Shown here: positions 52,834 through 63,804 of the stretch, one piece after another | Layout of the letters: each line of letters opens with the position of its first letter | How positions within the stretch are numbered: the first letter of the stretch is position 1 | From: Solirubrobacteraceae bacterium | GTDB taxonomy: Bacteria; Actinomycetota; Thermoleophilia; Solirubrobacterales; Solirubrobacteraceae | Assembly (NCBI GenBank): GCA_016462625.1 | Contig: JAEMSV010000004.1 | Coordinates: 47,981-111,980 of the forward strand | Reading direction: 5' to 3' | DNA: 64,000 bases | The notes under the pieces: model-generated | Databases searched by the model: none | The model's input: the letters and a program-made list of their open reading frames with translations, nothing else | Told to the model about the DNA's origin: nothing | Made by a program: the position numbers and the translations under genes

Positions 52834-53825
52834 CGGCGGAGGAGCGCCTCGACCAGCCGCAGGGCGAACGCGCCGAGCGAGGCGGGCCAGCCGTCCACGC
52901 GGCCGAGCAGGAGCGCATCGTCTCCCGCACGGACCGCTCGGGACTCGGTCGTGAACCCGGCGGTGAAGCCCCGCTCGCGCACCGCCTGCGCGGCGGCGGG
53001 GTCGCCCCAGCCGTGGGGGTAGGCGATCAGCGTGAGCGGCGCGCCAACGACGGCCTCCAGGTCAACGCGGCCGTCGTCGAGCTCGCGGGCGAGCGCCTCA
53101 GGCGCAAGCAGCGCCATCGGCTCGTGGCGGTGGCCGTGCCAGCCGACGGCGTGCCCCGCGTCGAGGAGCGCGCCGATCGCCTGGCGGCCGAGCCCCGTCG
53201 GTGCAGTCTCGCCGTAGCGCGCGGTCAGCTCAGCTGTCAGCGCGGCACGGTCCGGCGGCGCCATCTGCTGCACGGCGCCGGAGACGTCCCATGGGGTCAG
53301 GCTCCCGCCCCCCAGCTCCCGGGCTTCATCCAGGGTCCCCGCGGGGACGAGGTCCTCCCAGCCCGCGCCGTCGTCACGGCCGGCCTGCAGCAGCTCCCAC
53401 CAGTACTGCCGGGGCTCGCCGAGGGCGATGCCGTTCAGGAAGAACGTCGCCGAGACGCCGTGCTCGGCGAGGACCGGCAGCGCGTCGTCGATGTGGGAGA
53501 CCGTGTCGTCGTCGAACGTGATGGCGACGGGGAACGGCTCGCCGCGCCGACGGCTCGCCGCGCTCGCCTGGATGTCCGAGGCCGGCACGGTGCAGCAGTG
53601 GCGCGCGAGCAGGGCGAGCTGCGCGGACAGGTCGGCCCGCGACATCGCCGGCGTGAACTCCTGCGTGTCGTCACCGCGGCCGGCGGCGACGCGGTGTTGC
53701 ATGACCACCAGGCCACGGCGCAGCGGCGTCGCGCGCAGCAGACCGAGGAGCGCGTTGGCGAGGGGAAGCGCGGCCCGGGAACGCTCGAGCCGATCCAGCG
53801 CCCGGCGGACTCCGGCGCGGATCAC
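52830..53825 (-). CDS. Polysaccharide deacetylase (NodB-like, carbohydrate esterase 4)
   Basis: A 331-residue protein. ITFDDDT (motif 1, with the metal and base Asp), HGHRHEP (HxxxH, motif 2) and AYPHGWGDPAA (motif 3, variant) are all present, as in CE4 enzymes that remove N-acetyl groups from sugars. A short helical N-terminal part precedes the domain; no clear signal peptide, so a cytoplasmic substrate or a membrane-bound glycolipid is possible. Starts at GTG 53825 inside the upstream stop (GTGA). Confidence 0.85.
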   Translation of the reverse strand: MIRAGVRRALDRLERSRAALPLANALLGLLRATPLRRGLVVMQHRVAAGRGDDTQEFTPAMSRADLSAQLALLARHCCTVPASDIQASAASRRRGEPFPVAITFDDDTVSHIDDALPVLAEHGVSATFFLNGIALGEPRQYWWELLQAGRDDGAGWEDLVPAGTLDEARELGGGSLTPWDVSGAVQQMAPPDRAALTAELTARYGETAPTGLGRQAIGALLDAGHAVGWHGHRHEPMALLAPEALARELDDGRVDLEAVVGAPLTLIAYPHGWGDPAAAQAVRERGFTAGFTTESRAVRAGDDALLLGRVDGWPASLGAFALRLVEALLRR

Positions 53826-54556
53826 GCGGCCTTCTGCGCCTTGAGGCCGATCGTGACCTCGTAGTCGGGGTCGTGGAGATCGAGGTCCCGGCGCGGGATC
53901 TCGTGTGCGGCGAACCCCTGCAGGAAGAGCGTCGCCGACAGCAGGTTCCCGTACGTGACGATGTCGACATCCCCGCCGGGGAACGCGTCGGCCGCGAGGC
54001 GGCGCATCGAGGATGCGGTGAAGCGCCACCAGTCGCCCCAGTGGTCGCGGTCGGGCGTCAGCGCCTTCGTGATCCCGGGCACGGTCGCAAGGAGGACGCC
54101 GCCCGGCTTGAGCGCGGCGTGCATGCTCGCCAAGGCGCTGGGCACGTCCCAGATGACCGGAAGCGTCTGGATGCAGACGACGCAGTCGAACGTGTCCTGG
54201 GGCAGCGTCGACGGGTCCATGAGGTCACCGACGATCGTCGCCTCGGGGTTCGCGCTGTTCTCGTGCAGGACGTCGATCCGCGTGCCCGCGCTCTCGGGCG
54301 GCGCGAACCGGTCGGAGTACTCGCGCCCGCCGATCTCGAGGATCCGGCCGGAGATCAGCCCGGAGACGTACTCGGACTCGCCCGCGTACCGGCCGAGGAA
54401 CCGGTCGATGTAGTACCGGTCGACGGGCTGCCCGCGGTCGAAGCCCCACTCCGTGCTGACGGGGAAGACGCGGAACCCGATCCGGCTGCGCTGTGCCACC
54501 GAGACGCCCGGAACCCGCGTTACCATCCGGCGCAGTTTGCGGTTGCTCCACGGCAT
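53822..54556 (-). CDS. SAM-dependent methyltransferase (class I)
   Basis: A 244-residue protein starting at MPWSNRKLRR. RILEIGGREYSDRF is motif I with an unusual extended loop, TFDCVVCIQTLPVIWDVPSA precedes the LKPGGVLLATVPGI post-motif, and HWGDWWRFTASSMRR follows. The frame is open upstream to 54640, but that part overlaps the divergent gene. It is the first gene of the minus-strand trio. May methylate the glycan end or a residue used as the Wzt recognition signal. Confidence 0.78.
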   Translation of the reverse strand: MPWSNRKLRRMVTRVPGVSVAQRSRIGFRVFPVSTEWGFDRGQPVDRYYIDRFLGRYAGESEYVSGLISGRILEIGGREYSDRFAPPESAGTRIDVLHENSANPEATIVGDLMDPSTLPQDTFDCVVCIQTLPVIWDVPSALASMHAALKPGGVLLATVPGITKALTPDRDHWGDWWRFTASSMRRLAADAFPGGDVDIVTYGNLLSATLFLQGFAAHEIPRRDLDLHDPDYEVTIGLKAQKAA

Positions 54557-54596
54557 CGCGCCAAGCGTAGATGCCGACGCGGCCGACTCGTAGTCC

Positions 54597-56792
54597 GTGC
54601 GCGCGCAGTCGACATCCTGCCTCGTCCGCCATGTCGACATCGACGGGCCGATGGCGGACGTGGTCGTCCCCCCAGGGGTCGGCGAGGTGTTCGTCGTCGT
54701 CCACCACGAGGCCGCGGTGATCGCCCATGTCCGCGTCGCCGCTCAGGGGTTCCTGTCCGGCGCCGCGCTCGCGGCCGCCGTCGAGGCGGAGACCGCCGAG
54801 TTCGTCGCGCGACGACGCAGGCGCTGGGAGTTGGAGCGGCGGCTCGGCCGCGCGCGCGCCGCACCCGCGGCGCCGGTCCGCTCGGTCACGGTCGCCGTCC
54901 TGCACGCGTTCGCCCCCGACGACCTCGAGCGCTGCCTCACCGCCATCGACGAGCTCGAGCACCGCCCGGTCGAGGTTCTGGTCCTCGACCTCCACGACGA
55001 CCGCGGTGCCCCCGCGGTGTGCGGCCGGCATGGCGCACAGCTGATCCCCGTCCCCGCCCGAGACGCCGGCGCCGCGTGGAACGTCGCACGCAGCCGCGCG
55101 GCGGGCGAGCTCGTCGGCTGCCTCTACAGCGACGCGCTCGCCGATCCGCACTGGCTGAGCGACCTCGACCCGCTCTTCGACGACTGCCGGACCGCGGTCG
55201 TCACCGGCTACGTCGGACCGTCATCGGACGGCGATGAGCCCCGGCCGCTCCCCGACCCCATCGCGATCCCGAGGCCCTGTAGCGACCACTGGCGGATCGA
55301 CGGCGACAGCGGCCAGCCGCTGCGGTCGTCGCTGCGGATCGGCTGTGGCTCGAACATGATCCTGCGGCGCGAGCTGCCGGGCTGGCCGTTCGCGTTCTCC
55401 GAGGGGCTGGAGCCCACGCCCATCGGACTCGTCGAGCCGATCGCGTTCTGCGAACTCCAGCACGCCGGCTACCGCATCCAGCGCGACCCGCGGCGGATCT
55501 TGTGGCGCGGCCCGACCGCGCACGTGCGCCGCCGCGACCTCTGCCGCCGCCCGGTCCGGCGATTGCGCGCCCTGCTGCACGCGGTTCGGCGGCGTCCGCC
55601 CGTGGGCATCGCACCGACCCTCGGGGCGCCACCGCGGATGCCGTCCGCAGAGGTCACCGCGGAGATGCCGGCGATCACGTTCTCGGTCGCGTCGTACAAC
55701 CGGCGCGAGGAGCTCCGCGCGGTCCTCGACGGCGTGAGCGCGCAGACCTACCCCCGGGAGCGACTCGAGGTCGTCGTCGTCCTCGACGGCAGTACGGACG
55801 GCAGTGCGGAGATGGTCCGCGCCCATGACTGCCCCTTCCCGATCCAGCTCATCGAGCAGCCCAACAGCGGCCTCGCCCGCGCCCGCAACGAGGCCGTGCG
55901 CGCCGCGCGGCACCCCGTCGTCGTGTTCTTCGACGACGACATCGTCCCGGCGCCCGACCTCGTCGCCGAGCACGCCCGCGCGCACGCTGGGCTCGCGCAG
56001 GACGGCTGGGTCATCGGCCTGACCCCGCCGGTCCTCGGCGATGGGTGGATCGACCGCTGGATCCGCGGCTGGTGGCTCGAGCGCTACGGCCTGCTGCGCG
56101 AGCGCGACCACCGCTGGGGCCTGCTCGACGTCACCGATGGCAACACGTCGTCCACGATCCGTCTCTGGGACACCGTCGGCGGTCACGACGAGGACTTCGC
56201 CGGGCGACGTCAGGACCACGAGCTCGGCGCGCGGCTCATGGAGCTCGGCGCGCCGGTCGTCTTCGCCGAGCGGGCCATCGGGCTGCACCACCTCACCGCC
56301 AACGCCTTGACGATCATCGGCCAGGCCCACGGCGAGGCGCCGTGTGACCTCGATCTGGCCGCCCGCCACGCGGAGGCCGGATCACAGCTCTGGCTCGGGC
56401 GCGACAGCCGCCTGACGATCCTCGCCGCGCTCCGCCCCGGCGCGCCGCGCTGGCATCCCGCCTGGGCCGCGCTCGTCCAGGCCTTGAGCGTGCTGCCGGT
56501 CAGCAAGCCCGCCGAGCGGGTGCTCGGCGTCGCGGGCTGGCTGTCGTACGTCGACGGCGTCCGCCAGGCGACCCGCGGCACCGGCAGCCGCGGCTTCTGC
56601 AGCACGGGCACGCTGACCCCGCTCACGATCCCGCTGGAGGAGGACGCGCCGGCGCCGCATTTCGGCCCCGACACGCTGCTGCGCTTCACGCGGGGCCTCG
56701 AGGACGTCGCGCGGATGCAGGCCGCCATGCCGGGTGATCAGTTCAGCTGGGAGAGCCTGATCGACCGCGCGCAGCGCACCCTCCCGGAGTAG
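54597..56792 (+). CDS. Two-domain GT2 protein (degenerate N-terminal domain, canonical C-terminal domain)
   Basis: A 731-residue protein beginning with GTG. The first GT-A-like domain (about 95-330) has AVLHAFAPDDLERCLTAIDE and GELVGCLYSDALADPHW, where the usual DxD is reduced to a single Asp, so it may be inactive. The second (about 355-600) is canonical: TFSVASYNRREELRAVLDGV, VLDGSTDGSAEMV, VVFFDDDIVPAPD (DxD) and GHDEDFAGRRQDHELG. Such dual proteins can place two sugars or use the first domain for binding. Divergent from the methyltransferase, 40 bases apart. Confidence 0.8.
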   Translation: MRAQSTSCLVRHVDIDGPMADVVVPPGVGEVFVVVHHEAAVIAHVRVAAQGFLSGAALAAAVEAETAEFVARRRRRWELERRLGRARAAPAAPVRSVTVAVLHAFAPDDLERCLTAIDELEHRPVEVLVLDLHDDRGAPAVCGRHGAQLIPVPARDAGAAWNVARSRAAGELVGCLYSDALADPHWLSDLDPLFDDCRTAVVTGYVGPSSDGDEPRPLPDPIAIPRPCSDHWRIDGDSGQPLRSSLRIGCGSNMILRRELPGWPFAFSEGLEPTPIGLVEPIAFCELQHAGYRIQRDPRRILWRGPTAHVRRRDLCRRPVRRLRALLHAVRRRPPVGIAPTLGAPPRMPSAEVTAEMPAITFSVASYNRREELRAVLDGVSAQTYPRERLEVVVVLDGSTDGSAEMVRAHDCPFPIQLIEQPNSGLARARNEAVRAARHPVVVFFDDDIVPAPDLVAEHARAHAGLAQDGWVIGLTPPVLGDGWIDRWIRGWWLERYGLLRERDHRWGLLDVTDGNTSSTIRLWDTVGGHDEDFAGRRQDHELGARLMELGAPVVFAERAIGLHHLTANALTIIGQAHGEAPCDLDLAARHAEAGSQLWLGRDSRLTILAALRPGAPRWHPAWAALVQALSVLPVSKPAERVLGVAGWLSYVDGVRQATRGTGSRGFCSTGTLTPLTIPLEEDAPAPHFGPDTLLRFTRGLEDVARMQAAMPGDQFSWESLIDRAQRTLPE

Positions 56793-56860
56793 TCGCGCCC
56801 GCTGCGGTTGGACCGGGTGTCGATGTCCGGCGCCCGCAGGTCCCGGCATCATCCCCGCCC

Positions 56861-57652
56861 ATGGCCCGCCGCTCGCCGCTCTCCGACGTCCAGACCGTCC
56901 TGCTCGACCTCGACGGGGTCCTGTACGTCGAGGACGAGGCGATCCCCGGCGCCGTCGACGCCATCAAGGAGCTGCGCGCCCGCGGGCTGAAGCTGCGCTT
57001 CGTCACGAACACGACGTCGCGCTCGCGCTCCCAGGTCGTCGCCCGTCTGGCGCGGCTCGGGTTCCTGCTCGAAGCCGAGACCGTCCTCACCCCCGCCTCG
57101 CTCGCCGTCCGCCGCTGCGGCGCGGTCGGCCACAAGCGCGTCCGCCTCATCGTCTCCCCGGCGCTGCGCGAGGACCTCGCCGGACTGGCCGAGGTCCGCG
57201 GCGACGAGCAGCCCGACGCGATCGTCATGGGCGACATCGGTGACGGGTTCACCTACGACCTGCTCAACAGCGCGTTCCGCCAGATGGAGCAGGGCGCCGA
57301 GCTCATCGCGCTGCAGCGCAACCGCTTCTGGCGCCGGCAGGACGGCCTCGCGATGGACGTCGGTGCGTTCGTCGCCGCGCTCGAGTACGCCACGGGCCAC
57401 CAGGCGACCGTCGTGGGCAAGCCGGAGAAGGCCTTCTTCACCGCCGCGCTGACCGACGCGCACGGCGACCCCGGGCACGCGCTGATGATCGGCGACGACA
57501 TCGAGGCCGACGTCGGCGGCGCCCAGGCGGCGGGGATCCACGGCGTGCTGGTGCGCACCGGGAAGTACCGCGAGGGCGCGTCGGACCGCTCCGGTGTCGT
57601 GCCCACCGCGACGGTCGACTCGATCGCCGACCTGCCCGCGCTGCTCGCCTGA
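56861..57652 (+). CDS. HAD-IIA family hydrolase (LHPP/NagD-like)
   Basis: A 263-residue HAD protein. LLDLDGVLYVED gives nucleophile Asp and acid Asp (DxD), FVTNTTSRSRSQV motif II, VVGKPEKAFF the motif III Lys, and MIGDDIEADVGGAQAAG motif IV. The cap between about 85 and 165 is of the C2 type as in NagD and LHPP (phospholysine/phosphohistidine phosphatase). Physiological substrate unknown. Confidence 0.88.
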   Translation: MARRSPLSDVQTVLLDLDGVLYVEDEAIPGAVDAIKELRARGLKLRFVTNTTSRSRSQVVARLARLGFLLEAETVLTPASLAVRRCGAVGHKRVRLIVSPALREDLAGLAEVRGDEQPDAIVMGDIGDGFTYDLLNSAFRQMEQGAELIALQRNRFWRRQDGLAMDVGAFVAALEYATGHQATVVGKPEKAFFTAALTDAHGDPGHALMIGDDIEADVGGAQAAGIHGVLVRTGKYREGASDRSGVVPTATVDSIADLPALLA

Positions 57653-57661
57653 GCCGCTCCG

Positions 57662-59038
<1,377 letters not shown>

Positions 59039-59095
59039 GTTCCCCGACTATCGGCCTAGTCGCCAGATCCCGGATCAATCATTCGTCCACTTGTC

Positions 59096-60697
59096 TCAAG
59101 CTGCACGAGATATCCGCGCTCGTAGCGCCTTTTCGATGGTCTGCGCTTCAGGAATTTGCAAGATCCGAACCAGGATGACGTACGTCACCGCGCCGGCGGT
59201 CAGGCCCAGCCCGACACTCAGGATCTGCGCAACCAGCGAGACCCCGAGAACCTCGTCGATCCCCCACCACACCGCATAACTGACCACGCCGAGGGCCGCC
59301 GAGGCGACCAGCACCTTCGTCGTCGCCCGCAGGGTCTGCGCGCCCTCCAGCTGACCCCCGAGCTCGCCGCGCAGCACCCAGCTCTGCAGGAACGTCATCG
59401 CGGCACTCGCCGCAGCGGTCGCAACCACAATTCCGGGGATGCCGTACGGCTCATAGAGCAGCAGAGCGAGCACGACGTTGATCGTCAGCGTCCCGACCGC
59501 CAGCACCGTCGGCGCCCACGGTTTCTGCAGACTGAAAAAGGTGCGGGTCAGGAGCAGGTTCACGCCGGCGAACGGCAGGCTGAACTGGAACCAGAACAAC
59601 GCCTGCGAGACAAGCTCTGTGGACTCGGCGTCGAACTCGCCGCGCTGGTAGACCAGCCGGGTGATCGGCTCGGCCAGGACGAGGCACGCGACGGCCGACG
59701 GGATCAGCAGCAGCAGGATCTGCCGCATGCCGGTGCCGAGCAGCCCGCGCAGGTCGTCGTAGTCCCGGCGGGCCGCGAGCCGGCTGAGCGTCGGGAACAG
59801 CACCGTGGCGATCGCGACGCTGAACATCCCCTGGGGCAGCATGTAGATCCGGAACGCCGCGTCGATCGCCCGCGGCGCCTGCTCGCTGACCTCCGACGCG
59901 AGCAGCGAGCTGATCAGCTGGTTGAAGTTGATGAGCCCCAGTCCGAGGGTGACCGGCAGCATCAGGATGAGCACGCGCTTCACGCGCGGGTCGCGCACGT
60001 TGATCGTGCGCGTGAACTGGAAGTCCAGCCGCCGGAGGATCGGGATCGCCATCGCCAGCTGGATCGCGGTGCCCAGCAGGATCCCGAGCGCGTACGCGTA
60101 GAGCTGGTCGTCGCCCTCGAACAGGCCCTGGGTGCAGACGAGCGTGGCGATGATCGCGACGTTCCACACCAGCGGGCTGATCGCCGGGATCGTGAAGTGG
60201 TCGTACGCCATCAGGATCCCGACCAGCAGCCCGTTGACGCCGAGTAACAGGACGATCGGGAACAGCACCTGGCTCAGCCCGATCGTCAGCTGGTCGAGCT
60301 GCTCGGTGAACTCCTTGCCGGTGAACAGCGGCATGACGTACTGCGCGGCGAAGAAGAACCCGACGGTCAGCAGCCCGAGCGCCCCGATGATGATCACCAG
60401 GAAGGTCGTCGCGAGCATGAACGCGTCCTTGCGCTTGTCCTTCTCCAGCAGCTCGGTGAAGACCGGGACGAAGGCGGCGGAGAGCGCGCTGTCGGCGAAC
60501 AGGTTCCGCACCAGCGTCGGGACCTGGAACGCGATGGTGAACGCCGAGAACGCGCCGGAGGTCCCGAAATACGAGGACGCAACGACCTCTCGGCCCATCC
60601 CCGCAATGCGCGAAAGGCCAGTGGCGACACTGAAGATCGCGGTGTTCCGGGCAATCCGGCTCTGGCCGGTGCGCGGTGGTCCTGGGCGGTCGGCCAT
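59096..60697 (-). CDS. murJ: Lipid II flippase MurJ
   Basis: A 533-residue MOP-family membrane protein with about 14 hydrophobic segments. RNTAIFSVATGLSRIAGMGREVV and FADSALSAAFVPVFTELLEK are MurJ/MviN signatures, and FSLQKPWAPTVLAVG lies in the central helices. MurJ flips lipid II for peptidoglycan. In actinobacteria murJ is often near the chromosomal origin, but the rpsT and lepA neighbours suggest another position here. Divergent from rpsT, 29 bases apart. Confidence 0.93.
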   Translation of the reverse strand: MADRPGPPRTGQSRIARNTAIFSVATGLSRIAGMGREVVASSYFGTSGAFSAFTIAFQVPTLVRNLFADSALSAAFVPVFTELLEKDKRKDAFMLATTFLVIIIGALGLLTVGFFFAAQYVMPLFTGKEFTEQLDQLTIGLSQVLFPIVLLLGVNGLLVGILMAYDHFTIPAISPLVWNVAIIATLVCTQGLFEGDDQLYAYALGILLGTAIQLAMAIPILRRLDFQFTRTINVRDPRVKRVLILMLPVTLGLGLINFNQLISSLLASEVSEQAPRAIDAAFRIYMLPQGMFSVAIATVLFPTLSRLAARRDYDDLRGLLGTGMRQILLLLIPSAVACLVLAEPITRLVYQRGEFDAESTELVSQALFWFQFSLPFAGVNLLLTRTFFSLQKPWAPTVLAVGTLTINVVLALLLYEPYGIPGIVVATAAASAAMTFLQSWVLRGELGGQLEGAQTLRATTKVLVASAALGVVSYAVWWGIDEVLGVSLVAQILSVGLGLTAGAVTYVILVRILQIPEAQTIEKALRARISRAA

Positions 60698-60726
60698 GCG
60701 CGGCGCGCTACTCTACGCCTTCTCCC

Positions 60727-60990
60727 ATGGCGAATATCCATTCTCAGAAGAAGCGCATTCTGCGCTCGGAGCGTGAGCGGCTCGAGAACCGCCGCTACAC
60801 CTCCGCCATCAAGACCTACTTCCGCCGTCTCGAGGACGCGGTCGGCACGAAGGACGCCGCCGCCGCCGACACCGAGCACAAGACGCTCGTGTCGACGATC
60901 GACAAGGCAGTGAAGCGCGGTGCCCTGCACCGCAACAACGGCGCGCGCAAGAAGTCGCGTGCCGCACGGCTGCGCAAGTCGCTGTCCTAG
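60727..60990 (+). CDS. rpsT: 30S ribosomal protein S20
   Basis: An 87-residue basic helical protein starting MANIHSQKKRILRSE, with YTSAIKTYFRRLEDAV, KRGALHRNNGARKKSRAARL, the standard S20 features. S20 binds 16S rRNA in the body of the small subunit. An upstream extension of the frame to 60676 is not needed. Followed by a hairpin terminator at 61017. Confidence 0.95.
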   Translation: MANIHSQKKRILRSERERLENRRYTSAIKTYFRRLEDAVGTKDAAAADTEHKTLVSTIDKAVKRGALHRNNGARKKSRAARLRKSLS

Positions 60991-61016
60991 GTCGGGCGTT
61001 CACGCCCACGGTTTGA

Positions 61017-61042
61017 ACGGTCGCGGCCCCGCGGCCGTTTTT
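61017..61042 (+). terminator. Intrinsic terminator of rpsT
   Basis: ACGGTCGCG pairs with GCGGCCGT with one G-U pair, and five T follow (61038-61042). It lies 26 bases after the rpsT stop. A smaller GGGCG/CGCCC hairpin lies just before it at 60994-61007. Confidence 0.75.
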
Positions 61043-61055
61043 GCGTTCCCGTGAT

Positions 61056-61082
61056 TGACGCTGCCTTGACGGCACGCTGACG
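61056..61082 (+). promoter_or_regulatory. Three TGACG units at exact 11-bp spacing
   Basis: TGACG occurs at 61056, 61067 and 61078, on one face of the helix, about 47 bases before the methyltransferase ATG. The first two are TTGACG and could double as -35 boxes. A 6-bp dyad CGGTCG/CGACCG (61100-61116) and GAAGGAG follow. Confidence 0.35.
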
Positions 61083-61128
61083 GGCACCACGGAGGCTCCC
61101 GGTCGTCCACCGACCGAAGGAGCACCGG

Positions 61129-62181
61129 ATGACCACCGAGACACTCGACGAAGCCAAGGTCGAGGAGTTCATGGGCCAGTTCGTCGCCGACATGGGCGCG
61201 ATCGCCAGCGCGCCGCTGGTCCGCATCGGCGACCGGCTGGGCCTGTACCGGGCCCTGGCCGACGGCGGCCCCGCCACCCCCTCCGAGCTCGCGGAGCGCA
61301 CCGGCTTCGCCGAGCGCTACCTGCGCGAGTGGCTGCTGAACCAAGGCGCCAGCGGCTACGCCTCGTACGACCCGGCGACCGGGCGGTACTTCCTCACGCC
61401 CGAGCAGCAGTTCGTCCTCACACAGCCGGAAAGTCCCGCGCACATCATGGGCGCCTTCCAGCTCGCGGGCTCGCTGTACGCCGACGAGGCGAAGATCGAG
61501 GCGCGCTTCCGCTCCGGCGATGGCCTGGACTGGGGCGACCATCAGCACGACCTGTTCGAGGGCACGGACCGGTTCTTCGCCCCCGGCTACCGCGCGAGCC
61601 TCGTCGCCGAGTGGCTGCCGGCGCTCGACGGCGTCGTTGAGCGGCTCCAGCGGGGCATCCGCGTCGCGGACATCGGCTGCGGCTACGGGACCTCGACGAT
61701 CCTGATGGCCGAGGCGTTCCCGAACTCGGAGTTCGTCGGGTTCGACAACCACGTCCCGTCGATCGAGGCCGCCAGCGAGCGGGCGTCCGCACTGTCGAAC
61801 GTGACGTTCCGGACCTCAGATGCCGAAGGCCTGCCCGGTCGCTACGGGTTCGCGGCGTGCTTCGACTGCCTGCACGACATGGGCGACCCGGTCGCGGCGG
61901 CCCGCTCCATCCGGGCGGCGCTCGAGGACGACGGCACGTGGATGATCGTCGAGCCGTACGCGAACGACCGGCCCGAGGAGAACATGAATCCCGTCGGCCG
62001 GATCTTCTCGGCCGCGTCGACCGCCGTGTGCGTCCCCCACTCCCTCGCCCACGAAGGCGTGGCGCTGGGCGCGCAGGCCGGCGAGGAGCGCTTGAGCGAG
62101 GTCGCGCGCGAGGGCGGGTTCTCCCGCATCCGCCGTGCGACCGAGACGCCGTTCAATCTCGTGCTCGAGGCGCGTCCGTAG
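61129..62181 (+). CDS. SAM-dependent methyltransferase with N-terminal winged-helix domain
   Basis: A 350-residue protein. The N-terminal ~90 residues (GDRLGLYRALADGGPATPSE, RYLREWLLNQGASGY) form a winged-helix dimerisation-like domain as in the ubiquinone/O-methyltransferase type. VADIGCGYGTSTILMAEAF is motif I, EFVGFDNHVPSIEAA motif II and FDCLHDMGDPVAAARSIRA the acidic region. GAAGGAG precedes the ATG with good spacing. Substrate unknown; similar proteins act on small molecules. Its 3' end overlaps the convergent SRPBCC gene by 29 bases. Confidence 0.87.
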   Translation: MTTETLDEAKVEEFMGQFVADMGAIASAPLVRIGDRLGLYRALADGGPATPSELAERTGFAERYLREWLLNQGASGYASYDPATGRYFLTPEQQFVLTQPESPAHIMGAFQLAGSLYADEAKIEARFRSGDGLDWGDHQHDLFEGTDRFFAPGYRASLVAEWLPALDGVVERLQRGIRVADIGCGYGTSTILMAEAFPNSEFVGFDNHVPSIEAASERASALSNVTFRTSDAEGLPGRYGFAACFDCLHDMGDPVAAARSIRAALEDDGTWMIVEPYANDRPEENMNPVGRIFSAASTAVCVPHSLAHEGVALGAQAGEERLSEVAREGGFSRIRRATETPFNLVLEARP

Positions 62182-62566
62182 CCGCCGCGACGTCCATCAG
62201 GCGCCGCAGCGAGGCGCCGACCGAGGCGCGCTGGTCATCGAGCCGGTGCGCCTCGGCCTCCGGGATCTCGACGCGGACGTCGACCCGGGTCCCGCCCGCG
62301 CCAAGCTCCTTCAGCCGCCAGTCGAAGATGAGGTCGGAGACCATGCAGGAGATCGTCACCCGGCCGTCCTCGCGCGAAGTGCGGATCTGCTGGGGCATCG
62401 GGAAGTCCGGGTAGCCGTCGGGCCACATCGTGTAGGCGCCGGGCCCCTCCTTGTGGATCCGCTCGACCCCGACGAACCACTCCGGGAAGCGCGCCGGGTC
62501 GTAGAGCGCCTTCCAGACCTCCTCCGGCGGCGCGGTCGTGGTCGCGTGGTCGTCGAAGGTCGGCAT
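62153..62566 (-). CDS. SRPBCC/START-type ligand-binding protein
   Basis: A 137-residue protein with the SRPBCC fold pattern: TTTAPPEEVWKALYDPARFP EWFVGV is split here as APPEEVWKALYD and FPEWFVGVERI, then GRVTISCMVSDLIFDWRL and the C-terminal amphipathic helix. Often linked to polyketide cyclases or lipid/ligand binding. It overlaps the TPR gene upstream by one base region (ATGA). Function not determinable. Confidence 0.75.
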   Translation of the reverse strand: MPTFDDHATTTAPPEEVWKALYDPARFPEWFVGVERIHKEGPGAYTMWPDGYPDFPMPQQIRTSREDGRVTISCMVSDLIFDWRLKELGAGGTRVDVRVEIPEAEAHRLDDQRASVGASLRRLMDVAAATDAPRARD

Positions 62567-63804
62567 CAGGTGTTCACCGCGGGTTCGAGGGCGTGCAGTT
62601 CCTGCTCGACGCGCTCGAGCTCCCGGGCGGGCATGACGAGCCCGCCGAGGGGCAGCCGCCCCACGTCGGCCAGGAGCGCGGTGTAGCGCTCGCCGTCGCG
62701 GTCGGCCGCCACGCGCCGCCAGCCGTCGACCGCCTCGCGCAGCCGGCGCACGGCGAGGTCGTGGTCTCCGCGGTGCTCAGCGACGAGCCCCTGCAGGCGG
62801 GTCAGGCGCGGCACGAGCGTGTCGGGCTGGTCCGACGGAGACATCGGCTCGAGCGCCGTGGCGCGCAGCTCCTGCTCGGCCTCATCGAGGCGATCGAGGC
62901 GGGCCAGCGCCTCGGCGCGCGACAGCCGGGCGGCGGCGCGGCTGCATTTCGCGTGGCCGCGCAGCGCATGGTCGAACAGCTCGGCGGCCGCCTCGTCCTC
63001 GCCCGCCGCGAGCGCGACGACGCCCTCGTCGAACGCGGCCGTCGCCGAGGCAACCGGATCCTCCAGACCGCTCACGACCTCGCGCTCGCGGGCGATCTCG
63101 GCGCGCGCCTCGTCGTGGCGGCCCATGCGGGCGAGCAGGATGGCGCGGGTGGCGAGCACCTCGGCGTGGATCGGCGGGGCGACGTCCCGGGACGCCAGCT
63201 CGATCCGCTCGGTGAACGCGAGCGCGCGGGGCAGATCGCCGGCGCAGGCGGCCGCGCAGGCGGCGTTGCCGAGCGCGCCGTAGGCCATGTCGAGCCGGCC
63301 GACCCGCAGCGCCGCGTCGGCGGCTTCGAGCGCGGGCGCGTAGCTCTCCACGAACCGGCCGCGGCGGATGAGCGCCGTCGAGCGCGCGTGCCCGAGCTCG
63401 TGGACGACCTCGTCGCGCTCGGCCAGTGGGCCCGCGATGCTGCAGATCTCGTCAAGCAGCCGGTCGACCTCGTCCAGATCACCCGACAGCGCCTCCGCCC
63501 ACGCCGCACCGGCGAGCGCGTGGACGCGGACCTCGATCGGCGCGTCGGGCGCCGCGTGCAGCTCGGTCCGCGCCTCGCGGAACGCCCGGAGGGCAAGGTG
63601 CGGCACGCAGAGTGAGCTGCGGTACCAGTCCCCCCGCACGACCCACGCCTCGGCGCGTCCGACGGCGTCGGCAGGCGGCATCGCGTCCAGCGCACGCCCG
63701 AACTCGCCGACCGCCGCGTCCTCGCGACCGAGCCAGGCCAGGAGCGCGGCGTGGTCGAGTCGGAGGTCGGGGCGGGCGGGGTCGAGGGTGAGGCCGGCGA
63801 TGGC
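62566..63804 (-). CDS. TPR-repeat protein, 5' end lost at a chimeric junction
   Basis: About 412 residues of Ala/Arg-rich helical repeats of TPR or MalT-like type (e.g. [50 protein letters not shown]). The frame continues upstream without a stop into a trpS-like segment, so the natural N-terminus is missing. Similar TPR arrays follow sensor or regulator domains in actinobacteria. Its stop overlaps the SRPBCC start. Confidence 0.6.
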   Translation of the reverse strand, partial: AIAGLTLDPARPDLRLDHAALLAWLGREDAAVGEFGRALDAMPPADAVGRAEAWVVRGDWYRSSLCVPHLALRAFREARTELHAAPDAPIEVRVHALAGAAWAEALSGDLDEVDRLLDEICSIAGPLAERDEVVHELGHARSTALIRRGRFVESYAPALEAADAALRVGRLDMAYGALGNAACAAACAGDLPRALAFTERIELASRDVAPPIHAEVLATRAILLARMGRHDEARAEIAREREVVSGLEDPVASATAAFDEGVVALAAGEDEAAAELFDHALRGHAKCSRAAARLSRAEALARLDRLDEAEQELRATALEPMSPSDQPDTLVPRLTRLQGLVAEHRGDHDLAVRRLREAVDGWRRVAADRDGERYTALLADVGRLPLGGLVMPARELERVEQELHALEPAVNT

